A stretch of 64,000 nucleotides of DNA from Candidatus Lindowbacteria bacterium RIFCSPLOWO2_12_FULL_62_27 (GTDB lineage Bacteria; Lindowbacteria; 2-12-FULL-62-27): NCBI GenBank assembly GCA_001784175.1, contig MFPR01000014.1, positions 1 through 64,000 of the forward strand, in the 5' to 3' direction. The stretch's first letter is position 1. Each line of letters opens with the position of its first letter. The position numbers were made by a program, and so were the translations under genes. The notes beneath the pieces were generated by a model, which was given only the letters and a program-made list of their open reading frames with translations, was not told where the DNA came from and made no database searches. Below, piece by piece: positions 26,955 to 34,309 of the stretch.

Positions 26955-28217
26955 TTATCTCGCCCAAGTTTCCGGCGCGGCCAGGATCTGTTTGAGGTCA
27001 CGGAGGAAGCTCGCGCCGGCGGCGCCGTCGAGCGCGCGATGGTCGCAGGCCAGCGTCACGCCCATCCGCCGCCCGACGTAGAGGTGGCCCTCGTCGTCCA
27101 CGCATGGCTCCTGCCGGATCGCCGCCACGGCCAGGATCGCAACCTGCGGGGGATTGATGATCGGCTGGAAATTGTCCAGGCCGAACATGCCGAGGTTGCT
27201 GACGGTGAAACTGCCGCCCATGTACTCGTCCGGCTTCAATTTCATCCGGCGCGCGCGCTCGGCCATCTCCGCCGCCGTCCCGTGAATGTCCGGCAGGGTG
27301 AGCCGCTCGCAATTTTTGATCACGGGCGTGAGGAGGCCGCCCTCGAACGCGACGGCAAAGGCCAGATCGACGGCCGCGTGGGTGTGGATCCCGATGCCGT
27401 CAAAGGTCGCGTTCAGGCCGGGATTGAGCATGAGCGCGCGGCACACCGCCATCAGGACGAAATCGTTGTACGAAAATCCTCCATCTGAATCCCCGACTTT
27501 GGCGTTCAGGGCCGCGCGCAGGCCCACGACACGGTCCATCCGGATCGTGTCCTGCAGATAAAAATGCGGAATGGTCTGCTTGGCCTGGCTCATCCGCTCC
27601 GCGATGACCTTCCGCATCCCGTCCAGCGGCTGGAGCGTTTCGGCCAGCCGGTTTTCGATGACCATCGCCGGCTGCCCGGCGCGACCGCGCGAAGGCAGCC
27701 GCGCGTCGACGCCGGCTTTCAATATCTCTTCGATGTCGCTTTTCACGATCCGCCCGCCCGGGCCCGATCCCCGCACGGCCTCGAGCGGGATGCCGCGCTC
27801 GGCGGCCATCTTCGCGGCCAGGGGCGAGACCCGCACGCCGCCGGCGCCCACCGCGGCGGGAGGAGGCGGCGGAACCGGCGCTTGGGGCCTGACAGCGGCG
27901 GGTTCTGGGACAACGCGGGCCGGCGCGAGCTTCTTCTCAGCCGCCGGAGTTTCCTTCAACAGCGCGTCAATGTTTTCGCCCTTGTCGCCGATGACGCACA
28001 TCACGGCGCCGACCTGGACTTTCTCGTTTTCCTGGACCAGCCGCTTGAGGAGCGTCCCCGGGTCGAACGCCTCGAGGTCCATGTTGGCCTTGTCGGTCTC
28101 GACTTCGGCCAGGACGTCGCCGGGCTTGACCTCGTCGCCCTCATTCTTGTGCCACCGGATCAGCCGGCCCTCCTTCATCGTGTCGCTCAGTTTGGGCATG
28201 CTGATTTTGGTGGCCAC
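26955..28217 (-). CDS. pdhC: Pyruvate dehydrogenase E2, dihydrolipoamide acetyltransferase
   Basis: Core acetyltransferase of the PDH complex. One lipoyl domain with Lys43 in ETDKANMD, a Pro/Ala linker (about 95-127), the peripheral subunit-binding domain (about 130-166, VSPLAAKMAAERGIPLEAVRGSGPGGRIVKSDI) and the catalytic domain ending in CDHRALDGAAG. 420 residues is normal for a one-lipoyl E2. The lipoyl Lys is the substrate of the fused LipB-LipA downstream. It starts 4 bases after the pdhB stop. A branched-chain or acetoin E2 cannot be fully excluded, but cofactor genes and gene order favour PDH. Confidence 0.93.
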   Translation of the reverse strand: MATKISMPKLSDTMKEGRLIRWHKNEGDEVKPGDVLAEVETDKANMDLEAFDPGTLLKRLVQENEKVQVGAVMCVIGDKGENIDALLKETPAAEKKLAPARVVPEPAAVRPQAPVPPPPPAAVGAGGVRVSPLAAKMAAERGIPLEAVRGSGPGGRIVKSDIEEILKAGVDARLPSRGRAGQPAMVIENRLAETLQPLDGMRKVIAERMSQAKQTIPHFYLQDTIRMDRVVGLRAALNAKVGDSDGGFSYNDFVLMAVCRALMLNPGLNATFDGIGIHTHAAVDLAFAVAFEGGLLTPVIKNCERLTLPDIHGTAAEMAERARRMKLKPDEYMGGSFTVSNLGMFGLDNFQPIINPPQVAILAVAAIRQEPCVDDEGHLYVGRRMGVTLACDHRALDGAAGASFLRDLKQILAAPETWAR

Positions 28218-28221
28218 GGGA

Positions 28222-29211
28222 TCAGGCCACCGCCCGGTAGAGGGATTTTTTGGCGGCCATCACGATTTTTTCCGGCGAAGGCTGTGCGAGGGTTTCGATG
28301 GATTCGTTGTACGGCATGGGCGCCTCTTCGAGGGTCACGCGTTCGATGGGCGCGTCCATGTAATCGAAGGCGTGGCGCTGGACGAGGTCGACGATCGACG
28401 CGCCGATGCCGCAGAACGACCAGCTCTCCTCGACGGTCACCATCCGGTTGGTTTTCCTGAACGACCGCAGAATGAGGTCCTGGTCGATCGGCCGGAGACT
28501 GATGAGGTCGATGACCTCGGCCTTGATCCCCTCCTGCGCCAGAAGGTCGGCCGCGGCCAGCGCCTGATGGACGCGCTTGCTGTAGGCCACGATCGTCACG
28601 TCCTCCCCGTCCCGCGCGATGCGGCCCTTGTCCAGGGGCAGCAGAAAATCGGGGTCGTCCGGAACGTCGCCCTTCATGGCGTACAAAAGCTCACTTTCCA
28701 TGAATATCACCGGATCGTTGTCCCGGATGGCAGACTTCAACAGGCCCTTGGCGTTCTCCGGCGTCGAACACGCGACGACCTTGAGGCCGGGGCAGTGGGC
28801 GAAGATGGACTCCAGGGCGTTGGAGTGCGTCGCCGCGAGCTGATGGACGACGCCGCTCGGCCCGCGCATCGTGATGGGCAGGGTGATCTGGCCGCCCGAC
28901 ATGTAGCGGATCTTGGCGGCGTTGTTGAGGATCTGGTCCATGGCGACGAGGGAGAATGAAAACGTCATGAATTCGACGACGGGCCGCATGCCCGCCATGG
29001 CGGCGCCGACCCCGAGCCCGCAGAACCCGCTTTCGCTGATCGGCGCGTCGACCACGCGCTGGGGGCCGTACTTGGCCAAAAGCCCCTTGGTCACCTTGTA
29101 GGCGCCGTCATATTCGGCGACTTCCTCGCCGATGATGAATACCTTCGGGTCCCGCGCCAGCTCCTCGTCCAGCGCCATGTTCAGGGCTTTCCGAAATTCG
29201 ACTTCAGGCAT
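28222..29211 (-). CDS. pdhB: Pyruvate dehydrogenase E1 beta subunit
   Basis: Transketolase-like half of the alpha2beta2 E1. Recognisable stretches are REALNMALDEEL-type start (FRKALNMALDEELARDPKVF), GEEVAEYDGAYKVTKGL, DAPISESGF, EFMTFSFS and the ARDGEDVTIVAYSK lead-in to the C-terminal domain. 329 residues fits. The start codon overlaps the pdhA end by 8 bases (29204-29211), indicating coupled translation and a stoichiometric pair. Confidence 0.95.
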   Translation of the reverse strand: MPEVEFRKALNMALDEELARDPKVFIIGEEVAEYDGAYKVTKGLLAKYGPQRVVDAPISESGFCGLGVGAAMAGMRPVVEFMTFSFSLVAMDQILNNAAKIRYMSGGQITLPITMRGPSGVVHQLAATHSNALESIFAHCPGLKVVACSTPENAKGLLKSAIRDNDPVIFMESELLYAMKGDVPDDPDFLLPLDKGRIARDGEDVTIVAYSKRVHQALAAADLLAQEGIKAEVIDLISLRPIDQDLILRSFRKTNRMVTVEESWSFCGIGASIVDLVQRHAFDYMDAPIERVTLEEAPMPYNESIETLAQPSPEKIVMAAKKSLYRAVA

Positions 29212-30232
29212 AAATATCCTCGTAGAGCGCGTCGGGCGAAGGCGGCGGACTTTCCTCCGCGAATTTCACCGATTCCTCCACCGACGCCGACTCCTCCGCG
29301 TCGATCTCGTCGAGATCCCCGGACGCGGCGTGCTTCTGCTTCAAAATATGCTGCGCCACCTGCGCGATCGGATCGCGGGCCTTGTGCGCGTCCACTTCCT
29401 CGCGGGTGCGGTACGAGCCGGGATCCGACATCGAGTGCCCGCGGAACCGGTACGTGACGGCTTCGACAAACGACGGCTGAAACTCCTCGCGGGCGCGCCG
29501 GATGAGGCCGCCCGTCACGTCCATGACTTCGAACAGATTGTTTCCGTCCACCCGGCAGGTCGGCATTTTGTAGGAATTGGCGCGAAGATAAATGTTCTCC
29601 TCCGCCGCGCCCCGCGCCACGGCGGTGCCCATCGCGTAGCCGTTGTTCTCGCACACGAACACCACCGGAAGCTTGTAGAGGCTCGCCAGGTTCAGCGCCT
29701 CGTGGACCGCGCCCTGGTTCATCGCGCCGTCGCCGAAAAAACAGAGACAGACGCCCTTCTGGTCCTGGTGCTTGATCGCCCAGCCGATGCCGCAGGCCAG
29801 AGGCACATGCGCGCCGACAATGCCGTGGCCGCCCATGAACCGGACCGACGTGTCGAAGAAATGCATCGACCCGCCCTTGCCCCGCGAACAACCCGTGGCC
29901 TTGCCGTACAGCTCCGCCATGCAGGCCTTCACGGACAGCCCGCGCGCGAGGGCCTGGCCATGGTCGCGATAGGCGGTGATGACGTAATCCTGCGGCCCAA
30001 GAAGCGATATCATCCCGACCGCGACCGCCTCCTGGCCCGAATAGATGTGACAGAACCCGCCGATTTTCCGCTGAAGATACACCTGATAGCACCGCTCCTC
30101 AAATTTGCGGAGGCGCACCATCGTCCGGTAAATCTCCAACAGCTTCGGACCCGGAAGGTCCGAGGAACGCCCGGGATCGGCCGGCGGTCTGGCGGCCCGG
30201 GAAGCGGCCAGTTTGGCGGCGGATGTTTTCAT
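29204..30232 (-). CDS. pdhA: Pyruvate dehydrogenase E1 alpha subunit
   Basis: Thiamine diphosphate-dependent decarboxylase subunit. TPP/Mg motif GDGAMNQGAVHEALNLA ending in ENNGYAMGT, YRDHGQALARG, and the GHSMSDPGSYR loop near residue 270 that is phosphorylated in eukaryotic E1. 342 residues. Its ATG sits in an ATGA overlap with the thiE stop, so the enzyme that uses TPP is translationally linked to an enzyme that makes its precursor. Start Met at 30232 precedes a Lys/Ala/Arg-rich N-terminus of about 25 residues. Confidence 0.95.
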   Translation of the reverse strand: MKTSAAKLAASRAARPPADPGRSSDLPGPKLLEIYRTMVRLRKFEERCYQVYLQRKIGGFCHIYSGQEAVAVGMISLLGPQDYVITAYRDHGQALARGLSVKACMAELYGKATGCSRGKGGSMHFFDTSVRFMGGHGIVGAHVPLACGIGWAIKHQDQKGVCLCFFGDGAMNQGAVHEALNLASLYKLPVVFVCENNGYAMGTAVARGAAEENIYLRANSYKMPTCRVDGNNLFEVMDVTGGLIRRAREEFQPSFVEAVTYRFRGHSMSDPGSYRTREEVDAHKARDPIAQVAQHILKQKHAASGDLDEIDAEESASVEESVKFAEESPPPSPDALYEDIYA

Positions 30233-30879
30233 GGGGTGGAATCGTATCTGGCGCGGGATTTTTTGTCGAGCCGTTCCTTGAAGTTCCTCGCGGCCCCTTC
30301 GGGGTCCGGGGCGGCGAGAATGGCGGAGAGGACGGCGGCACGGCTTGCGCCGGCGGCCAGGGCCGCGTCGAGGGTCTCAAGGGTGATGCCGCCGATGGGA
30401 AAAACGGGGATCGGCACGGTCAACTGCAAGGGCCGGATCAAGGCCGGGCCGACCACCGGCCGGAGTCCCTGTTTTTTCGTGCCGGTGGGGAAAATCGGCC
30501 CGAAGCCGACATAGGTGGCGCCCGCGTCCGCAGCGGCCTTCGCCTCATCCACCGAATGCGTCGATACGCCGATCCATGCGGTCGGCAGAAAGGCCCGCGC
30601 CTCCAGGATCGACTGGTCGGTCTGCCCGAGATGCAGGCCGGCGGCCTTGACGCGCCAGGCGACCTTCGAATGGTCGTTGATGATGAGCGGCACGCCGTGG
30701 CGGTCGAGCATTTCCTTCAAGCGGCCCGCCTCCTCGATCTGGTCCGGGATGGATTTGGTTTTGTTCCGGTATTGAACGATGTCCACGCCGCCGCGGACGG
30801 CCGCCTCGACGACATCGAGGAGCGGACGGGAGCCGAGAATTTTTTCGTCGGTCAGAAGGTAAAGCCGGGGGAAGTTCAG
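30229..30879 (-). CDS. thiE: Thiamine-phosphate synthase ThiE with non-canonical start
   Basis: Joins HMP-PP and thiazole phosphate to give thiamine phosphate. N-terminal PRLYLLTDEK, IVQYRNKT, GLHLGQTD, GFGPIFPTGTK and PIGGI are present; 216 residues matches the family only if translation begins at CTG 30879 (LNFPRLYL). No ATG, GTG or TTG lies between the in-frame TAG of the upstream MBL gene (30888-30886) and the first conserved strand. The first GTG, at 30786, would remove that strand. Either CTG is used or ribosomes reach it from the MBL stop two codons upstream. Overlaps pdhA by 4 bases. Confidence 0.85.
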   Translation of the reverse strand: MNFPRLYLLTDEKILGSRPLLDVVEAAVRGGVDIVQYRNKTKSIPDQIEEAGRLKEMLDRHGVPLIINDHSKVAWRVKAAGLHLGQTDQSILEARAFLPTAWIGVSTHSVDEAKAAADAGATYVGFGPIFPTGTKKQGLRPVVGPALIRPLQLTVPIPVFPIGGITLETLDAALAAGASRAAVLSAILAAPDPEGAARNFKERLDKKSRARYDSTP

Positions 30880-30885
30880 GAGAGA

Positions 30886-31764
30886 CTAGAGTTCGATCGT
30901 GACGCCTTCGGTGGCGGCGCCGATCTTCATGGACGAGCCGCGCTCCTTCAGATACTGGCGGGAATCCTCGAGTATCTTGTCGAGCTGGTCGTCCGTCCGG
31001 TTCGGATCGTGATGGGTGTAACAGAAATGCTTGACGTTGGCCTTGATCCCCATCTCCATGCACTGGACGGTGCTGGTGTGCCCCCAGCCCTGCTTCATTT
31101 TGTATTCGTCCGGCGTGTACTGTCCGTCCCAGACGCAGAGGTCGGCGTCGCGGACGAAATCGACGATGCGGGTGTTCAGGTCTTCCGCGATGTTTTCGGC
31201 GTCGGGGTCGCCCTCGGAGCCGAAGACGTTGTAAAAGGGTTCGGTGTCGGTGCCGAAACAGAAAATCTTGCCGCGCGGTGATTCAAAGCGGTAGCCGAGA
31301 CACAGCACGGGATGGTTCAGATACCGCGTGACGACTTTCAAGCCCGCCTCCTCAAAGGTGCCTTCCTTCAAATCCACGTACTGGATGTTCGCGGCCATGT
31401 CCTCCACCCGGACCGGAAAATACGCGTACTGCGTGTGGCCGACCATGACGTCCTTCAGGCTCTGCTCGTAGTGGACCGGGCCCTTGAAGGTGAAGGCGTT
31501 TCCGGGGATGTAGGCGGGGACAAAAAACGGGAAGCCGCAGATGTGGTCCCAGTGCGTGTGAGAGAGGAGGATGCTGCAGTCGAGTTTTTCCTTGCGGGCC
31601 AGGCACGCGTCCCCAAAAACGCGCAGGCCCGTGCCGCCGTCCAGGACGATCAATTTGTTCTCGTCGGTTCGAAGCTCAATACAAGTGGTGTTGCCGCCAT
31701 ACCGGACGGTCTTCGGCCCCGGCGAAGGGACCGACCCGCGAGTGCCCCAGAAGGTGATCTTCAT
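30886..31764 (-). CDS. MBL-fold metallohydrolase
   Basis: Metallo-beta-lactamase fold hydrolase with HTHWDH (residues 69-74), further ligands in NHPVLCLGYRF and GTDTEP, and YTHHDP near 255. The N-terminus WGTRGSVPSPGPKTVRYGGNT resembles PhnP/RNase Z-like and cyclic-nucleotide phosphodiesterase relatives; the substrate cannot be decided. 292 residues. It starts 15 bases after the HDOD stop and its TAG is read two codons before the apparent thiE start, in the same frame. A role in nucleotide signalling would fit its HDOD neighbours, but that is inference. Confidence 0.85.
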   Translation of the reverse strand: MKITFWGTRGSVPSPGPKTVRYGGNTTCIELRTDENKLIVLDGGTGLRVFGDACLARKEKLDCSILLSHTHWDHICGFPFFVPAYIPGNAFTFKGPVHYEQSLKDVMVGHTQYAYFPVRVEDMAANIQYVDLKEGTFEEAGLKVVTRYLNHPVLCLGYRFESPRGKIFCFGTDTEPFYNVFGSEGDPDAENIAEDLNTRIVDFVRDADLCVWDGQYTPDEYKMKQGWGHTSTVQCMEMGIKANVKHFCYTHHDPNRTDDQLDKILEDSRQYLKERGSSMKIGAATEGVTIEL

Positions 31765-31779
31765 TCTGCTACGAGAATA

Positions 31780-32640
31780 TTATCCGCCGGCGGTCTTCAG
31801 GAAGGACATCGCCTTGTTCAGTTCCTCTTCCAAGTGGCCAAGTGTTTCTGTAATCGTGGCCTCGTCGATGCCGAGCTTGGCCATGATCTCGGGCGCGGCC
31901 GGGGCGGCGGAACCTCCGGGCATGCCATAGGCGTTCTGGTTGCAGATGATGTTGGACACGTACACGGAGAGGACAAGCTGGGCATGCTCGCCCGCGATCT
32001 GGGGATCGTGATGTTCCTCGATGACGGCGACGAGATTGTCGGAGATTTTCCAGTGCCGGCCGAGGGCGGCGCCGATTTCGGCGTGCGTGGCGCCCAGGAT
32101 GTCGCGTTCGGCCTCCTCCAAGGTCGCCCCCGCCTGGATCCGGGGGGCGATCTGCTCGAGCTTGTCGGGGAAAATCTCGACGATGACGATTTCGCCGATG
32201 TCGTGGAGAAGTCCGGCGATGAAGTATTCCTCGCGGAAGCGGCGGTCCACGCCCATTTTTTCGGAGAACTTCTTGCACATCACGCCCACGGCCATGCAGT
32301 GCTTCCAGTATTTGTCCATGTCGAAGAGCTTGTGCTTGGTCTTGGAGAACTGGCCGATGACGGCGGTGGAGATGGCGAGGTTTTTGATGGTGTTGACGCC
32401 GAGGAGAATGATGGCGCGATTGAGGTTCGTGATCTGGTCCGGGAGGCTGAAATAGGCGGAATTGATCAGCTTGAGGACCTTGGCCGTCAGGACCGGATCG
32501 ACCTTGATGACGTTGGACAGATCGTTCGGCGACGCCTTGAGATTGTTCGCCACCTCCATGACCTTCGCCACGGACGTGGGCAGGGAGGGAAGCTTGTCGA
32601 CGTTCGCAATAATCTTGTCAATGGGCAACATGGTCGTCAC
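31780..32640 (-). CDS. HDOD-domain signalling protein
   Basis: 286 residues, nearly all HDOD: LPSLPTSVAKVMEVANNLKASPNDLSNVIKVDPVL at the start, KLINSAYFSLP, then a retained HD pair in AGLLHDIGEIVI and GATHAEIGAALG. Unlike the HDOD protein at 25669 it keeps His-Asp, although HDOD domains normally lack enzymatic activity. The ThiD2-domain gene stop overlaps its ATG (ATGA, 32637-32640). Confidence 0.9.
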   Translation of the reverse strand: MTTMLPIDKIIANVDKLPSLPTSVAKVMEVANNLKASPNDLSNVIKVDPVLTAKVLKLINSAYFSLPDQITNLNRAIILLGVNTIKNLAISTAVIGQFSKTKHKLFDMDKYWKHCMAVGVMCKKFSEKMGVDRRFREEYFIAGLLHDIGEIVIVEIFPDKLEQIAPRIQAGATLEEAERDILGATHAEIGAALGRHWKISDNLVAVIEEHHDPQIAGEHAQLVLSVYVSNIICNQNAYGMPGGSAAPAAPEIMAKLGIDEATITETLGHLEEELNKAMSFLKTAGG

Positions 32641-33131
32641 CGCTTCTTTGTAGCAGAAATAATCTTTTCTTCAAGCGCATAGGCCTGAAATCTCAGGCGC
32701 TTGGCGTCCTCAAAGAGGCGCCGGGCCGGCAGGGTCCGGCCCACTTCCTCGATGACCCGGAGCGACTCCTTCAGGCGCTGGAGGTTGGCGGCCAGAAGCG
32801 CGTGGTAGGAGGGATACCGCTTTTCCTGCGCGTCGGCCAGGAAGGCGCCCGGATCGGACTCCACGTCTCGGGCCCCGACGAGCCGCCGGAGGCCGAACTT
32901 CGAACGAAGAAATGAGATGCGATGCCGGAGAACTTTGAGATCGACATGGCGAACGCCGGACACCGGAGACGGGCCCCGGGCAGCGGTTCCATTCCGCGGA
33001 CCGCCGAGCCGCAGGACGTCCTCGACGACGCGGCAGCCTTCGAGGGCGCGGTTGAAATTCGCGTCGAGAATCCGCAGGATCGGGCGGGCGGGATCGGATG
33101 CTCGCGGCGACGGCAAACGGCGGCGCTTCAT
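32637..33131 (-). CDS. Stand-alone ThiD2-like domain protein (thiamine synthesis)
   Basis: 164 residues matching the N-terminal domain found fused to ThiE in cyanobacteria and others (ThiD2-type): RILDANFNRALEGCRVVEDVLRL, LKVLRHRI, ARDVESDPGAF and the second helix pair NLQRLKESLRVIEEVGRTLP, ending in RFQAYALEEK. In relatives this domain is proposed to phosphorylate HMP-P, replacing ThiD. Here it is separate, and thiE lies two genes downstream in the same run. It overlaps asp23 and the HDOD gene by 4 bases each. Confidence 0.8.
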   Translation of the reverse strand: MKRRRLPSPRASDPARPILRILDANFNRALEGCRVVEDVLRLGGPRNGTAARGPSPVSGVRHVDLKVLRHRISFLRSKFGLRRLVGARDVESDPGAFLADAQEKRYPSYHALLAANLQRLKESLRVIEEVGRTLPARRLFEDAKRLRFQAYALEEKIISATKKR

Positions 33132-33502
33132 ATTGAGGATTTCTCCTTTTGCGGCTTCGGCGTCGACACGCCCTGAACGTTGACGTTGACCTCGCGAACC
33201 ATCAGCCCCGTCATCTCCTCAACGCGGCGCTTCACGCCCTGCTGCACTTTCCACGCCACGTCCTGAATTCGAACGCCAAACTCCACTTCAATCGACAAGG
33301 AAAGCGCCACGGAGTCCTCGCCCATCTGCACCGTGATGCCCCGCGTCGCGGCCTTCTTGCCGATCAACTCCGCAAGGCCCTCCCGGAGCGTGCCGTAGAG
33401 TCCATGGACGCCGGGCACCTGCATGGCCGCAATGCCGGCTGCCGTCGCCACCACCTCGTCCGAGATTTTGATCACTCCAAGTTCCTGCACGTTTTCGATC
33501 AT
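33128..33502 (-). CDS. Asp23/Gls24 family envelope protein
   Basis: 124 residues with the typical start LGVIKISDEVVATAAGIAAMQVPGVHGLYG and the beta-rich core VEFGVRIQDVAWKVQQGVKRRVEEMTGL. Asp23/Gls24 proteins localise near the envelope; in many lineages they accompany cell-wall or lipid genes. It is the first gene of the minus-strand run ending with the microproteins, and its start follows the promoter candidate at 33529-33557. A 4-base overlap joins it to the ThiD2-domain gene. Confidence 0.9.
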   Translation of the reverse strand: MIENVQELGVIKISDEVVATAAGIAAMQVPGVHGLYGTLREGLAELIGKKAATRGITVQMGEDSVALSLSIEVEFGVRIQDVAWKVQQGVKRRVEEMTGLMVREVNVNVQGVSTPKPQKEKSSI

Positions 33503-33528
33503 TCGGCTCCGCTTTCAGATTGCGCATG

Positions 33529-33557
33529 AGGCTACCCCATCCGGGAGGTCGTGTCAA
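33529..33557 (-). promoter_or_regulatory. Putative promoter of the asp23-PDH-lipoate run
   Basis: TTGACA (33557-33552) then 17 bases and TAGCCT (33534-33529). The -35 is perfect, the -10 weak. It lies about 27 bases upstream of the asp23 start. Confidence 0.45.
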
Positions 33558-33763
33558 CAAGGATTTTCGTGGGAAGGTAATGGCTCGGTCGAGGCCAAGG
33601 TTTTTGATTGAAGACTCAATATTCATCTATTCTCAATTTTCAAGTTTGAAAACTTGAGCATTGGTAATATTGAGCCTTCTCGAACCGGCTTTGACCGACC
33701 CCATACGAAGTTAAACTGCACAGGCCGATATGTATACTTTTTTATTTTGATAAAATAAAAAAC
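33558..33763. other. Gap with nested inverted repeats, no gene seen
   Basis: This AT-richer gap between divergent units has nested palindromes: CTCAATATT (33615-33623) with AATATTGAG (33666-33674) outside, and CAAGTTT-GA-AAACTTG (33641-33656) inside. Either strand could fold it. I see no open frame with coding sense. Confidence 0.6.
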
Positions 33764-33792
33764 TTGACTTTTGTGGATTATGTGTGGATAAT
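33764..33792 (+). promoter_or_regulatory. Strong sigma70-type promoter for the 95-residue membrane protein
   Basis: TTGACT (33764-33769), spacer of exactly 17, GATAAT (33787-33792). A start site near 33800 gives a leader of about 40 bases that ends in a near-perfect ribosome-binding site (AAAGGAGGTGA) 6 bases before the ATG at 33841. Confidence 0.7.
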
Positions 33793-33840
33793 GTGGGCAG
33801 AAAATGTGTCAACCTTCTCGCAGGAAAGGAGGTGAGCACG

Positions 33841-34128
33841 ATGTCCGGGACGATTCTTCTGGGGCTTGTGTGTTTGGTTGTTCCGGTGCTTTACAAGTAT
33901 GCCGGTCTGGGAACCCACAAGTACATCAAGATCGTGGGCATGTCAGGGCTGTTTTTTCTGCTGTCCGCGGTATTCGCCGACGGCATCTGGGTCCATGAGA
34001 CCCTGATGAAAATAGGCGTGCTGTGCAAGATGGGAACGTACTTTCTGGGATTCCTGGGGCTTCTGATCGGCACGATCATGGGAGCGCTGGACGTGATGTT
34101 TGAAACGGGCGAGATCACAACCCACTAA
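33841..34128 (+). CDS. 95-residue three-helix membrane protein of unknown function
   Basis: The best start is ATG 33841, set by AAAGGAGGTGA; an upstream in-frame ATG at 33784 overlaps the promoter and is rejected. Three hydrophobic segments (ILLGLVCLVVPVLYKYAGL, VGMSGLFFLLSAVFADGIWV and TYFLGFLGLLIGTIMGAL) and an acidic end. I do not recognise the family. Promoter, ribosome-binding site and terminator are all unusually clear, so it is probably well expressed as a single-gene unit. Confidence 0.8.
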   Translation: MSGTILLGLVCLVVPVLYKYAGLGTHKYIKIVGMSGLFFLLSAVFADGIWVHETLMKIGVLCKMGTYFLGFLGLLIGTIMGALDVMFETGEITTH

Positions 34129-34253
34129 GGATAGCAAACGCCCGGTGCGAGTGGAATGAGTTGCAGTTCCATACCGAGGCGGCGTGAAAACGGCGCCGCT
34201 CCAGGAACGGTTATCCGACGGATGTTCGCTCGGGGCCGGTCCTCAACCTGAGG
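34129..34253 (+). other. Long 3' untranslated region with GC-rich hairpins
   Basis: Between the stop at 34128 and the terminator lie 125 bases without a coding frame. They include a hairpin-forming GCGGCG-TGAAAACG-GCGCCGC near 34180-34203. The segment could be a processed 3' RNA; no known riboswitch or RNA family was recognised. Confidence 0.35.
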
Positions 34254-34290
34254 AAAGGGTTCGCTGTGAGAAACGGCGAGCCCTTTTTTT
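34254..34290 (+). terminator. Rho-independent terminator
   Basis: AAAGGGTTCGC (34254-34264) pairs with GCGAGCCCTTT (34276-34286) over 11 bases with one G-T pair, followed by a T run to 34290. It ends the transcript of the 95-residue membrane protein. Confidence 0.9.
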
Positions 34291-34309
34291 GCGTCTTGAA
34301 AGACTTACT

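Noticed and set aside
30229-30786. thiE starting at GTG 30786
   Set aside because: It would remove the conserved first strand PRLYLLTDEK and shorten the enzyme to 185 residues.
31780-33502. A TPP riboswitch upstream of the thiamine genes
   Set aside because: The genes overlap or nearly touch, leaving no leader long enough for a TPP aptamer, and no matching motif was seen in the 5' gap.
33784-34128. Membrane protein starting at ATG 33784
   Set aside because: That ATG lies inside the promoter; the AAAGGAGGTGA before ATG 33841 sets the start.
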